NCBI GenBank assembly: GCA_018222665.1 | Contig: JAAEZW010000131.1 | Span: 1 to 5,860, forward strand | Length of the DNA: 5,860 bases | Reading direction: 5' to 3' | DNA from: Paracoccaceae bacterium | GTDB lineage: Bacteria > Pseudomonadota > Alphaproteobacteria > Rhodobacterales > Rhodobacteraceae | Part shown: one piece after another, positions 1 through 5,860 of the stretch | Position numbering within the stretch: position 1 is the stretch's first letter | How the letters are laid out: each line of letters opens with the position of its first letter | Notes under the pieces: generated by a model | Told to the model about the DNA's origin: nothing | Database searches by the model: none | What the model saw: the letters and a program-made list of their open reading frames with translations, nothing else | Program-made: the position numbers and the translations under genes

Positions 1-1938
1 GTCGGCAACATCGGCGCGGTTAAGAATGCCCAGCGCCTCAACCAACTGAAATGCGAAACCACGGGCAAGCCCCGTCAAGGCTTCATCATTTTTGACCGCC
101 ATCAGCGGTTCGAAAAGCGCATTAATTTTGCGATCAATAAAATGCTGCAAACGGCGCTGCACCTTGTCGGTGACATCAACGCCTGCTTCTTCATCAACAA
201 ACACGCTGACCCGTGGGCGCAGTGGATCATCGCCCGCCAGCAATTTGCCAACTGCGTGTTCCCCCCACATCAATCCACCCTGATCCGTGAAATCAATTTC
301 CGTATCTGGCGCATTATAGAATTTATCAGCTCGCAAATGGAACTGCGGGACCAATGCCTGCATCGCTGCTGATTTTAACGTTTTGGCGTCCTGTCCTGCC
401 GCTTGTTGATCTTGACGGAACTGGAAACCTTCTAGACGACCGACGAATTCACCTTCGACGCTCACCTCACCATTTTCATTTACTTCGGCCAAAAGGGCCT
501 CCTTCTGCTTGAGCCGGCGCAACAAAACCGATGTCCGCCGATCCACAAATCGTTGTGTCAAACGCTCATGCAGAGCGTCTGATAGCCTGTCTTCTATCGC
601 GCGTGTGGCCCCACGCCAATGATTTTCATCATCAAGCCACCCTGAACGCTGTGCGACATAAGTCCACGTGCGCACAAATGACAATCGTTTTGAGAGTGTA
701 TCAATGTCACCCTCTGAGCGGTCAATGCGTTTAATTTGACGTGCAAACCAATCGTCAGGAATACGCCCAAGATCAAATAAATAACGGAAAATCACCTCTA
801 ACAGCGATGCATGCTCCGCATGCGAGATTCCGCGAAAATCGGGGATACGACACACATCCCATAACAGCGAAACCCCAGGTCCGTTTTTCGCCCTCGTTGT
901 GATGTCCCCATTCTGAGACAGTGTTTTCAGAACCATCAAATCATCGGCTTCACGCGCTTTGACCAAATTTTCTTGGGTTGGGGAGACTTCTAACGAATCA
1001 ATAAGCGCATCAATTGTGCCCAATTTCAGGTCCACATTGCGCCAAAGCAGTTTTTTCAAGGGGGTAAAGCGATGTTCCATAATCGCATTGGCAACACCCT
1101 CATCCAATGGTGATGCCTCGCCCGTAACTCCAAAGGTGCCATCCCGCATACCGCGCCCTGCACGCCCCGCAATTTGGGCCAATTCATTGGGCGCAAGCGG
1201 ACGCATCCGACGGCCATCAAATTTGCTAAGCGCGGAAAAGGCGATGTGGTTCACATCAAGGTTCAGCCCCATACCAATCGCATCTGTTGCAACCAGATAA
1301 TCAACATCCCCATTTTGATACAGCTCGACCTGTGCATTTCGCGTCCGCGGGCTGAGCGCTCCCATGACTACCGCCGCGCCCCCCTTTTGCCTACGGATCA
1401 ATTCGGCGATTGCATAAACGCTATCGACAGAAAACCCAACAATCGCGCTGCGTGGGGGAATGCGGGATATTTTTTTGGACCCCGCATAGGTCAGCTGGCT
1501 CATCCGTTCACGGCGCATGATTTGAACGTTTGGCACTAATTCTGTGATCGACCCGCGTATCGTATCAGCCCCGAGGAACAATGTTTCCTTGGTACCACGT
1601 GTGCGCAACAGGCGATTGGTGAACACATGACCGCGTTCAGGATCGGCACAGAGTTGGATTTCATCCACCACCGCGCATTCGACGCCCATGTTGTCTGGCA
1701 TCGCCTCAACCGTACAAACCCAATATGCAGCCCGTGGGGGAACAATGCGTTCTTCGCCTGTCACCAAGGCCACAACAGAGGCCCCGCGGATCGCAACAAT
1801 TTTGTCGTAAACTTCACGCGCCAATAAACGCAATGGCAGGCCAAACATACCCGAGCGGTGCGCCAACATCCGTTCAATCGCGTAGTGGGTTTTCCCAGTA
1901 TTGGTCGGCCCCAAAACCGCAACGATGCGCGCACTCAT
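1..1938 (-). CDS. Suv3-like DExH-box RNA helicase, 3' end cut off by the window
   Basis: The minus frame is open from ATG at 1938-1936 to base 1, giving 646 residues and no stop, so the C-terminus lies off the left edge. Superfamily 2 helicase motifs appear in order: Walker A GPTNTGKT (residues 10-17), DEIQ Walker B (92-95) as in Suv3 rather than DEAD, LGAD motif III (122-125), ATDAIGMGLNLD motif V (217-228) and QIAGRAGR motif VI (255-262). The core is therefore at residues 1-290. About 350 residues of charged, helical sequence follow, without a domain I can name. The family unwinds RNA with ATP; mitochondrial Suv3 works with an RNA-degrading partner, but the bacterial role is not established. 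There is no signal peptide, so it is cytoplasmic. The start sits 14 bp after the TPR gene stop, with a weak GGGG (1945-1948) as ribosome binding site. From memory, relatives have about 900 or more residues and are often followed by an S4-domain gene. Family assignment is strong; the biological role is inferred. Confidence 0.93.
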   Translation of the reverse strand, partial: MSARIVAVLGPTNTGKTHYAIERMLAHRSGMFGLPLRLLAREVYDKIVAIRGASVVALVTGEERIVPPRAAYWVCTVEAMPDNMGVECAVVDEIQLCADPERGHVFTNRLLRTRGTKETLFLGADTIRGSITELVPNVQIMRRERMSQLTYAGSKKISRIPPRSAIVGFSVDSVYAIAELIRRQKGGAAVVMGALSPRTRNAQVELYQNGDVDYLVATDAIGMGLNLDVNHIAFSALSKFDGRRMRPLAPNELAQIAGRAGRGMRDGTFGVTGEASPLDEGVANAIMEHRFTPLKKLLWRNVDLKLGTIDALIDSLEVSPTQENLVKAREADDLMVLKTLSQNGDITTRAKNGPGVSLLWDVCRIPDFRGISHAEHASLLEVIFRYLFDLGRIPDDWFARQIKRIDRSEGDIDTLSKRLSFVRTWTYVAQRSGWLDDENHWRGATRAIEDRLSDALHERLTQRFVDRRTSVLLRRLKQKEALLAEVNENGEVSVEGEFVGRLEGFQFRQDQQAAGQDAKTLKSAAMQALVPQFHLRADKFYNAPDTEIDFTDQGGLMWGEHAVGKLLAGDDPLRPRVSVFVDEEAGVDVTDKVQRRLQHFIDRKINALFEPLMAVKNDEALTGLARGFAFQLVEALGILNRADVAD

Positions 1939-1952
1939 GTAAATGCCCCAAG

Positions 1953-2531
1953 CTAAAGTGGTAGCCCAGAGACTGTTTTCGCGACCCGTGAGCGCGCACT
2001 GATTACCTGTTCAAGATGCGGATGTATAGCAATAACTTCGTTATAGGCCCGCAAGGCAAGTTCGGGCGCGTCAATCTGCTCAAGAATAACACCAAGCCCT
2101 GTCAGCGCCTCAAAATTTTGCGGATCAAGAGTTAATGCATGTTCCAAATCAGACAGCGCAGGACCGTGTAGCTCTAATGCCAAATATGCGCTTGCTCGCC
2201 CCGTCCAACCAGGCGAAAAATCAGGCGCCAATTCTATGACGGCGGTAAAATGTTCGGCGGCCAATCCATGTTCCAGACGATTTTGCGCGTTCTGTGCGCG
2301 TTTTAAAAGCAGGTCCACCACATTTGACCCTGACTGCTGCCAAAGAAAACGGATTTCTTTTTCCAAAAGAACTGACTCAGATTGTGTCGCGTTCGATAGT
2401 TTTTGATAAAGATCATCAAGTGTGTTAGCTTTTGTATCAGCTACTGAAAAACTGGGTGCGCACAGAGAAACCGCGAGTAAAGTTACCGCCAGGGCATATT
2501 TGAATTTGGGATATCTATTCGCCATACACAT
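1953..2531 (-). CDS. Exported small tetratricopeptide-repeat (TPR) protein
   Basis: The product has 192 residues counted from the ATG at 2531; an in-frame ATG at 2525 gives 190. An N-terminal signal peptide is visible: basic start (NRYPKFKY), hydrophobic stretch AVTLLAVSLC, and a probable signal peptidase I site after SVA (residue 31), so the mature protein should be periplasmic. The remainder is helical, with about three TPR units near residues 78-105, 107-138 and 141-172. Typical TPR spacing of small and hydrophobic residues is clear in EALTGLGVILEQIDAPELAL and GRASAYLALE. No catalytic domain is present, so it probably mediates protein contacts; the partner is unknown. The stop TAG lies 14 bp before the helicase start, which implies a shared transcript. 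Neither start codon has a Shine-Dalgarno, and a TATAAT overlaps the first ATG, so the second ATG may be the real start. The gene product is real with high confidence; its function is unknown. Confidence 0.88.
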   Translation of the reverse strand: MCMANRYPKFKYALAVTLLAVSLCAPSFSVADTKANTLDDLYQKLSNATQSESVLLEKEIRFLWQQSGSNVVDLLLKRAQNAQNRLEHGLAAEHFTAVIELAPDFSPGWTGRASAYLALELHGPALSDLEHALTLDPQNFEALTGLGVILEQIDAPELALRAYNEVIAIHPHLEQVISARSRVAKTVSGLPL

Positions 2532-2541
2532 TATATTAGAG
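2506..2541 (+). promoter_or_regulatory. Candidate promoter for the SCP2-hydrolase transcript
   Basis: TTGGGA (2506-2511) and CATTAT (2529-2534) each match the sigma-70 hexamers at 4 of 6 positions, with an ideal 17-base spacer, giving a predicted start near 2541. The site would lie inside the first codons of the divergent TPR gene and share its -10 bases with the opposite promoter. No better forward pair was found between 2500 and 2582, but some promoter must serve this divergent gene set. Confidence 0.3.
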
Positions 2542-2560
2542 ACACGCTAGAGAATTTCCA
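2523..2560 (-). promoter_or_regulatory. Candidate promoter for the TPR-helicase transcript
   Basis: Read on the minus strand, bases 2535-2530 spell a perfect -10 hexamer, TATAAT. Upstream, TGGAAA (2560-2555) matches a -35 at 4 of 6 positions but with a long 19-base spacer. The -10 overlaps the ATG at 2531. If it is used, transcription would begin near 2525-2523, at or next to the second in-frame ATG, producing a leaderless message. This is a pattern match only, and AT-rich hexamers also occur by chance. Confidence 0.35.
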
Positions 2561-2571
2561 GCACATTTAAC

Positions 2572-2576
2572 GAGGA
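2572..2576 (+). promoter_or_regulatory. Shine-Dalgarno of the SCP2 gene
   Basis: GAGGA lies six bases before ATG 2583. It decides that ATG as the start over the in-frame TTG at 2577, which would have no spacing to the ribosome binding site. Confidence 0.8.
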
Positions 2577-2582
2577 TTGATT

Positions 2583-2873
2583 ATGAGCGATGTGGTCGCA
2601 GCGGCGGTTGAGGCGTTGAACGAAAAACTTGGCGGAAACGGTTTTGACGGGATCGCGAAATTCGAAATTGAAGACGAAGGTGCAATCGTAATTGACGAGG
2701 GCGGCGCGCGCGCAAGTGATGATGCCGCTGATGTCACACTAAGTGCAAGCGCCGATACGTTTCAGGACATTTTGGCTGGAAACTTGGATGCAACATCTGC
2801 GTTCATGACAGGCCGACTAAAATTGGATGGTGACATGGGATTGGCCATGCGTTTGGGAAGTGTTCTAAGCTGA
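2583..2873 (+). CDS. SCP2 sterol-binding domain (lipid carrier) protein
   Basis: This 96-residue protein consists of little more than one SCP2 fold. The diagnostic C-terminal segment is clear: residues 74-96 contain AFMTGRLKLDGDMGLAMRLGS, minus its last residues close to the family pattern F..GK.K..GD...A..L. The N-terminus (VVAAAVEALNEKL) is helical, followed by acidic beta-rich sequence (FEIEDEGAIVI). SCP2 proteins have a hydrophobic tunnel that holds fatty acids, acyl-CoA, sterols or isoprenoids; the ligand cannot be read from sequence. There is no signal peptide, so it is cytoplasmic. The stop TGA overlaps the hydrolase start as TGATG, implying translational coupling and a probable joint role in lipid handling (inference). 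The protein is notably acidic in its first 60 residues. Family assignment is confident. Confidence 0.92.
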   Translation: MSDVVAAAVEALNEKLGGNGFDGIAKFEIEDEGAIVIDEGGARASDDAADVTLSASADTFQDILAGNLDATSAFMTGRLKLDGDMGLAMRLGSVLS

Positions 2874-3847
2874 TGCACTATGCGGACGCGCCATATCGTC
2901 ATGATTTGGCCGATGGGCCAGCCGAGTGGTCATGCCACTGGATCTCGGCCGATGACGGCACAAAATTGCGCGTCTGCAATTGGACACAGGCAACCCCACG
3001 GGGAACGGTTTTCGTTTTTCAGGGGCGCACAGAATATATCGAAAAATACGGTCGCATCGCGCAAATGTTGGTTCAGTGCGGCTGGAACGTTGTTGCAATT
3101 GATTGGCGTGGCCAAGGATACTCTGAACGTCCAGAACATGATCCGATGCAGGGGTATGTTGATCACTTTGCCCAATATCAGCAGGATATTGACGCGCTGA
3201 TCGACTATGCAAAATTCATTGATCTGCCCAAACCTTGGAATATGGTGGGACATTCAATGGGGGGATGTATTGGACTTCGCGCCCTACATCGTCGTGGCGA
3301 CGAATTTGATCACGTCACCTTTAGCGCTCCGATGTGGGGTATTGAATTTGGCACTTTTATGAACCCCTTTGCCAGCACAATTGCGAACATTGGCGTCAGT
3401 TTGGGATTTGCTAAATCCTATGTCCCCTCAGCCAGTTCAGAGTGCTATCTGTTGACGGGCGAATTTGATGGCAACCGCCTAACGAATGATCCCGAAAATT
3501 GGCACTATATGGTGGAACAGGTGAAAGGCGATCAGGAACTTCGCCTTGGTGGACCCAGTTTTTCATGGGTCAACGCCGCCGTTACTGAAATGAACGATTT
3601 GATGTCCAGCACGCCACCAAATGTTCCCGCCATGACATTACTTGGAACCGACGAAGCGGTGGTCAGTTCAAAAAATATCCGCAATCATATGAAAAAGTGG
3701 AGCAATGGCATTTTGTTGGAAATACAAAACGGACGCCATGAAGTTTTGATGGAAAGAAGCGACCTTATTCAAAAGCTGATCCGCGATATCGATGCCTTTT
3801 TCCGCGATGATGTGATAGTAGAAGGCGCATTGATCGCGGCGGAATAA
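2873..3847 (+). CDS. Alpha/beta hydrolase, lysophospholipase / monoacylglycerol lipase type
   Basis: A 324-residue serine hydrolase of the Hydrolase_4 (PldB-like) group. The nucleophile elbow GHSMG is at residues 126-130 with Ser128. The other triad members are probably Asp260 (LLGTDEAVV) and His289 (GRHEVLMER). FQGRTEYIEKYG (49-60) corresponds to the HG..E...RY oxyanion segment of lysophospholipase L2, and IDWRGQGYS (76-84) is a typical strand-turn before the elbow. A helical cap region lies around 155-225. No signal peptide or membrane segment is seen, so it should act in the cytoplasm or at the inner membrane face. Likely reaction: hydrolysis of an acyl ester such as a lysophospholipid or monoacylglycerol; the substrate is inferred only. 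The ATG shares its A with the stop of the SCP2 gene and has no well-placed Shine-Dalgarno (GGAAG is 12 bases away), so translation probably depends on the upstream gene. All triad residues are present, so it should be active. Confidence 0.93.
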   Translation: MHYADAPYRHDLADGPAEWSCHWISADDGTKLRVCNWTQATPRGTVFVFQGRTEYIEKYGRIAQMLVQCGWNVVAIDWRGQGYSERPEHDPMQGYVDHFAQYQQDIDALIDYAKFIDLPKPWNMVGHSMGGCIGLRALHRRGDEFDHVTFSAPMWGIEFGTFMNPFASTIANIGVSLGFAKSYVPSASSECYLLTGEFDGNRLTNDPENWHYMVEQVKGDQELRLGGPSFSWVNAAVTEMNDLMSSTPPNVPAMTLLGTDEAVVSSKNIRNHMKKWSNGILLEIQNGRHEVLMERSDLIQKLIRDIDAFFRDDVIVEGALIAAE

Positions 3848-3853
3848 ACGCCC

Positions 3854-3890
3854 CTTGCACCTCATTGGTTCGCACCCTACCTTAGCGGCA
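3854..3890 (+). promoter_or_regulatory. Weak candidate internal promoter for pepF (sigma-32-like layout)
   Basis: CTTG (3854-3857) followed 17 bases later by CCCTACCTT (3875-3883) resembles the heat-shock sigma layout CTTG...CCCCAT.T. The same bases also give a poor sigma-70 pair, TTGCAC and TACCTT, three of six each with a 17-base spacer. Transcription would begin near 3890, inside the 64-bp gap. The match is partial and is offered only as a candidate. Confidence 0.22.
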
Positions 3891-3905
3891 TTCTGACCAA
3901 TGAGG
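3860..3905 (+). repeat. Perfect 10-bp inverted repeat enclosing the pepF ribosome binding site
   Basis: CCTCATTGGT (3860-3869) is exactly complementary to ACCAATGAGG (3896-3905), separated by 26 bases. In RNA, a U-G pair between 3870 and 3895 could lengthen the stem. The right arm ends with GAGG (3902-3905), the Shine-Dalgarno for ATG 3912, and the left arm therefore carries CCTC, a local anti-Shine-Dalgarno. No T-run follows, so it is not an intrinsic terminator. It may be an RNA hairpin limiting pepF translation, or less likely a protein operator, given the long spacing. Confidence 0.6.
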
Positions 3906-3911
3906 CGTATT

Positions 3912-5732
3912 ATGTTTATCACTCCATCCCCTGTTTTTGACGCATCTGTTTCTGGTGGCGCGGACAATCTTGGCAATTTGCCAGAATGGGACCTGAACGA
4001 TTTGTATCAGGGGACAGATGATCCCCAAATTGACCAAGATTTAGCATGGTTGGAAAGTGAATGCGCGGCATTTGCCACCGATTATGAAGGCAAATTGGCA
4101 GAGCTAAATGCCGATGACATGCTGAACTGCATTCAGCGCAATGAAAAAATTTCGACGGTTGCGGGCCGCATCATGTCCTTCGCAGGGTTGCGGTATTATC
4201 AGCTTACAACAGATGGCGAACGGACCAAATTTTTGTCCGACGCGCAGGAAAAGATTACCGTATTCACAACGCCCTTGGTATTTTTCACACTAGAATTGAA
4301 CCGCCTTTCAGAAGAGGCGCTGACCGCATTGTTCGACGCAAATGCAGATCTTGCACGCTATCGCCCTGCCATTCGCCGCATTCGCGCATTGGAACCCTAT
4401 CAACTCTCTGATGAATTGGAAAAATTCCTACATGATTTGGGCGCTGTCGGGGATGCCTGGGAAAAATTGTTTGATGAAACAATCGCGGGCCTGACATTTG
4501 ATATCGAAGGCCAAGATCTGAACATCGAAGCCACGCTAAACCTTTTGACCGAACAAGATCGCAGTAAACGCGAAATGGGCGCACGTGAATTAGCCCGCGT
4601 TTTTGGTGAAAATATTCGCACCTTTGCCCGTGTTCACAATACACAGGCCAAGGAAAAGGACATCATTGATCGCTGGCGCGGCATGCCAACCCCGCAAACA
4701 GGGCGTCACCTGTCCAACGATGTCGAGGCCGAAGTGGTCAAAGCGCTGCGCGATGCGGTCGTCGCCGCCTACCCAAAGCTAAGCCATCGGTATTACGAAT
4801 TGAAACGTAAATGGCTGGGCCTTGATAAAATGCAAGTCTGGGATCGCAATGCGCCCCTGCCCATGGAAAGCGATCGCATCGTAGACTGGGATGAGGCCCG
4901 CGAAACGGTGATGAGCGCATATGGCGCATTCGACCCGCGCATGGCCGACCTGGCCCAGCCGTTTTTTGACAAAAGGTGGATTGACGCCCCTGTGAAACCG
5001 GGGAAAGCCCCAGGCGCATTCGCGCACCCCACGGTTACGGATGCGCATCCCTACATCATGTTGAACTATTTGGGCAAACCGCGCGATGTGATGACATTGG
5101 CCCATGAATTGGGCCATGGTGTGCATCAGGTGTTGGCAGCCGATCAGGGTGAAATGCTGTCATCTACTCCGCTGACCTTGGCAGAAACTGCCTCTGTCTT
5201 TGGTGAAATGCTGACGTTCCGCACCATGCTGGACAAGGCCAAAGATAAACACGAACGCAAGGTGATGTTGGCGGGTAAGGTTGAGGATATGATCAACACC
5301 GTTGTGCGTCAGATCGCGTTTTATGATTTCGAATGCAAATTGCATGATGCACGCAAATCAGGCGAATTGACCCCAGATGACATCAACGCATTGTGGATGT
5401 CTGTTCAGGGCGAAAGCCTGGGACCAGCGTTTGAATTCATGGACGGCTATGAAACATTCTGGGCCTATATCCCACACTTTGTCCATTCGCCCTTCTATGT
5501 CTATGCCTACGCCTTTGGGGATGGATTGGTAAACGCGCTTTACGCGGTTTATCAGGATCAACCAGCGGGGTTCCAAGACAAATATTTCGACATGCTACGT
5601 GCAGGCGGATCAATGCATCACAGCGATCTTTTGGCGCCCTTTGGGTTGGATGCGGCTGATCCGAAATTCTGGGACAAAGGTTTGTCCATGATCTCGGACA
5701 TGATCGATGAACTTGAGGCGATGGAAGCATAA
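3912..5732 (+). CDS. pepF: M3 family oligoendopeptidase (PepF-like zinc peptidase)
   Basis: A 606-residue cytoplasmic zinc metallopeptidase, the normal size for PepF. The N-terminus carries the family motif WDLNDLY (residues 26-32). An oligopeptidase-F N-terminal domain is expected at about 110-185, and the M3 catalytic domain covers roughly 200-590. The zinc site HELGH is at 398-402 (His398, Glu399 catalytic, His402), and the third ligand is probably Glu425 in AETASVFGE. The substrate-contacting motif HSPFYVYAYAFG (525-536) is intact, so the enzyme should be active. PepF enzymes cleave short peptides, roughly 5-20 residues, in protein turnover and peptide recycling. The start at 3912 is preferred because GAGG (3902-3905) is six bases upstream; the in-frame ATG at 3900 would add four residues, has no ribosome binding site, and lies in the inverted-repeat arm. 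The gene follows the hydrolase by 64 bp with no terminator between, so readthrough is possible but a separate promoter may exist. Confidence 0.96.
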   Translation: MFITPSPVFDASVSGGADNLGNLPEWDLNDLYQGTDDPQIDQDLAWLESECAAFATDYEGKLAELNADDMLNCIQRNEKISTVAGRIMSFAGLRYYQLTTDGERTKFLSDAQEKITVFTTPLVFFTLELNRLSEEALTALFDANADLARYRPAIRRIRALEPYQLSDELEKFLHDLGAVGDAWEKLFDETIAGLTFDIEGQDLNIEATLNLLTEQDRSKREMGARELARVFGENIRTFARVHNTQAKEKDIIDRWRGMPTPQTGRHLSNDVEAEVVKALRDAVVAAYPKLSHRYYELKRKWLGLDKMQVWDRNAPLPMESDRIVDWDEARETVMSAYGAFDPRMADLAQPFFDKRWIDAPVKPGKAPGAFAHPTVTDAHPYIMLNYLGKPRDVMTLAHELGHGVHQVLAADQGEMLSSTPLTLAETASVFGEMLTFRTMLDKAKDKHERKVMLAGKVEDMINTVVRQIAFYDFECKLHDARKSGELTPDDINALWMSVQGESLGPAFEFMDGYETFWAYIPHFVHSPFYVYAYAFGDGLVNALYAVYQDQPAGFQDKYFDMLRAGGSMHHSDLLAPFGLDAADPKFWDKGLSMISDMIDELEAMEA

Positions 5733-5742
5733 TTTCGCGAAA
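5733..5742. repeat. Perfect 10-bp palindrome directly after the pepF stop
   Basis: TTTCGCGAAA begins at the base right after the TAA stop. It has no loop and no following T-run, so it does not form a credible terminator. It could be a small protein-binding site or chance. Confidence 0.3.
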
Positions 5743-5756
5743 AACGCCTTCGTCCA

Positions 5757-5783
5757 TTGACTTTCGCACAATTCACGCAAAAT
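5757..5783 (+). promoter_or_regulatory. Candidate promoter for the right-edge gene
   Basis: TTGACT (5757-5762) matches the -35 consensus at five of six positions. CAAAAT (5778-5783) matches the -10 at four of six, but the spacer is only 15 bases. It would start a message about 17 bases before ATG 5807. Moderate to weak evidence. Confidence 0.3.
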
Positions 5784-5806
5784 CCCTGTGTATGGGGGTT
5801 TTGTCC

Positions 5807-5860
5807 ATGTGGAAACAACTAGCGGTACTTATTTTTATGACACTTGCAACGCAGGTCGCG
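5807..5860 (+). CDS. N-terminus of an unidentified exported protein, cut off by the window
   Basis: Only 18 codons are present, reading MWKQLAVLIFMTLATQVA. This is a short basic start followed by a hydrophobic core and small residues, the shape of a signal peptide or an N-terminal membrane anchor. GGGGG (5794-5798) lies eight bases upstream as a plausible ribosome binding site. An in-frame ATG at 5792 would add five residues (MGVLS) but has no ribosome binding site. The gene is on the same strand as pepF, 74 bp after it, and has its own possible promoter. The frame is open to the edge. The product cannot be identified from this fragment. Confidence 0.55.
   Translation, partial: MWKQLAVLIFMTLATQVA

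Noticed and set aside
92..1964. Several plus-strand open frames (for example 959-1300 and 1174-1539) opposite the helicase
   Set aside because: They overlap one another, have no recognisable domain, and lie antisense to a continuous 646-residue helicase frame with all its motifs in order.
2455..2475. Possible lipobox (VSLC) in the TPR protein signal peptide
   Set aside because: The residue before Cys is Leu, where lipoboxes need Gly, Ala or Ser, and a good signal peptidase I site (SVA) follows a few residues later.
2865..3253. Minus-strand open frames opposite the hydrolase (2865-3212 and 2930-3253)
   Set aside because: Low-complexity shadow translations rich in Arg, Pro and His; the hydrolase on the other strand has an intact catalytic triad.
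3900..3911. ATG at 3900 as the pepF start
   Set aside because: No Shine-Dalgarno stands before it, whereas ATG 3912 has GAGG at the right distance; the extra MRRI does not resemble the family N-terminus.
3668..3976. Minus-strand open frame of 102 codons spanning the hydrolase-pepF gap
   Set aside because: It overlaps the ends of two well-supported genes, has no family resemblance and no ribosome binding site seen; its span is explained by antisense of coding sequence.
5737..5747. GCG-AAAAA-CGC as a terminator stem after pepF
   Set aside because: Only three base pairs and no following T-run.
4285..5818. Many minus-strand open frames opposite pepF
   Set aside because: Shadows of the M3 peptidase frame; none shows a coherent domain or signal.
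1..5860. Mobile element, CRISPR, tRNA/rRNA or defence-system signals
   Set aside because: No terminal repeats, regularly spaced repeats, transposase or integrase motifs, or RNA-gene sequence were seen; the genes are typical chromosomal alphaproteobacterial families with intact frames.

Overview
The window looks like a core chromosomal segment of an alphaproteobacterium, most likely Rhodobacterales (Roseobacter group). That reading rests on how closely the proteins resemble the families I know from that group: a Suv3-like helicase, a lysophospholipase-type hydrolase with an FQGRTEYIEKYG segment, and a PepF-type M3 peptidase. The DNA is of intermediate GC (about half, judged by eye) and shows no obvious compositional break. 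No RNA gene, insertion sequence, CRISPR array, integrase or phage gene was seen.

Layout. Two gene groups diverge from a short intergenic region near 2532-2582. On the minus strand, a small exported TPR protein (2531 to 1953) is followed after 14 bp by a Suv3-like DExH RNA helicase. The helicase starts at 1938 and runs off the left edge, so its C-terminus is missing. It fills the first third of the window although it has no stop codon here. On the plus strand, a 96-aa SCP2 sterol/lipid-carrier protein (2583-2873) overlaps by one base (TGATG) an alpha/beta hydrolase of the lysophospholipase/monoacylglycerol lipase type (2873-3847). After 64 bp comes an oligoendopeptidase F-like M3 zinc peptidase (pepF, best start 3912, to 5732). 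The first 18 codons of another gene, encoding what looks like a signal peptide, begin at 5807 and leave the right edge.

How the parts may work together. The SCP2 protein and the hydrolase are very probably translationally coupled, and may act together on a lipid or acyl substrate in the cytoplasm (inference). PepF probably degrades short peptides in the cytoplasm and need not share a pathway with them. The helicase is an RNA-unwinding enzyme; why it sits behind an exported TPR protein is unexplained.

The window is mostly ordinary housekeeping sequence. The most noteworthy non-coding signal is a perfect 10-bp inverted repeat (3860-3869 / 3896-3905) whose right arm contains the pepF Shine-Dalgarno. 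A transcript reading through from the hydrolase could therefore hide the pepF ribosome binding site, while a transcript starting inside the gap could not. The divergent promoter region also holds a perfect TATAAT overlapping the first possible start codon of the TPR gene, and an 11-bp-phased TAGAGA direct repeat. I found no convincing evidence of a new multi-gene system.
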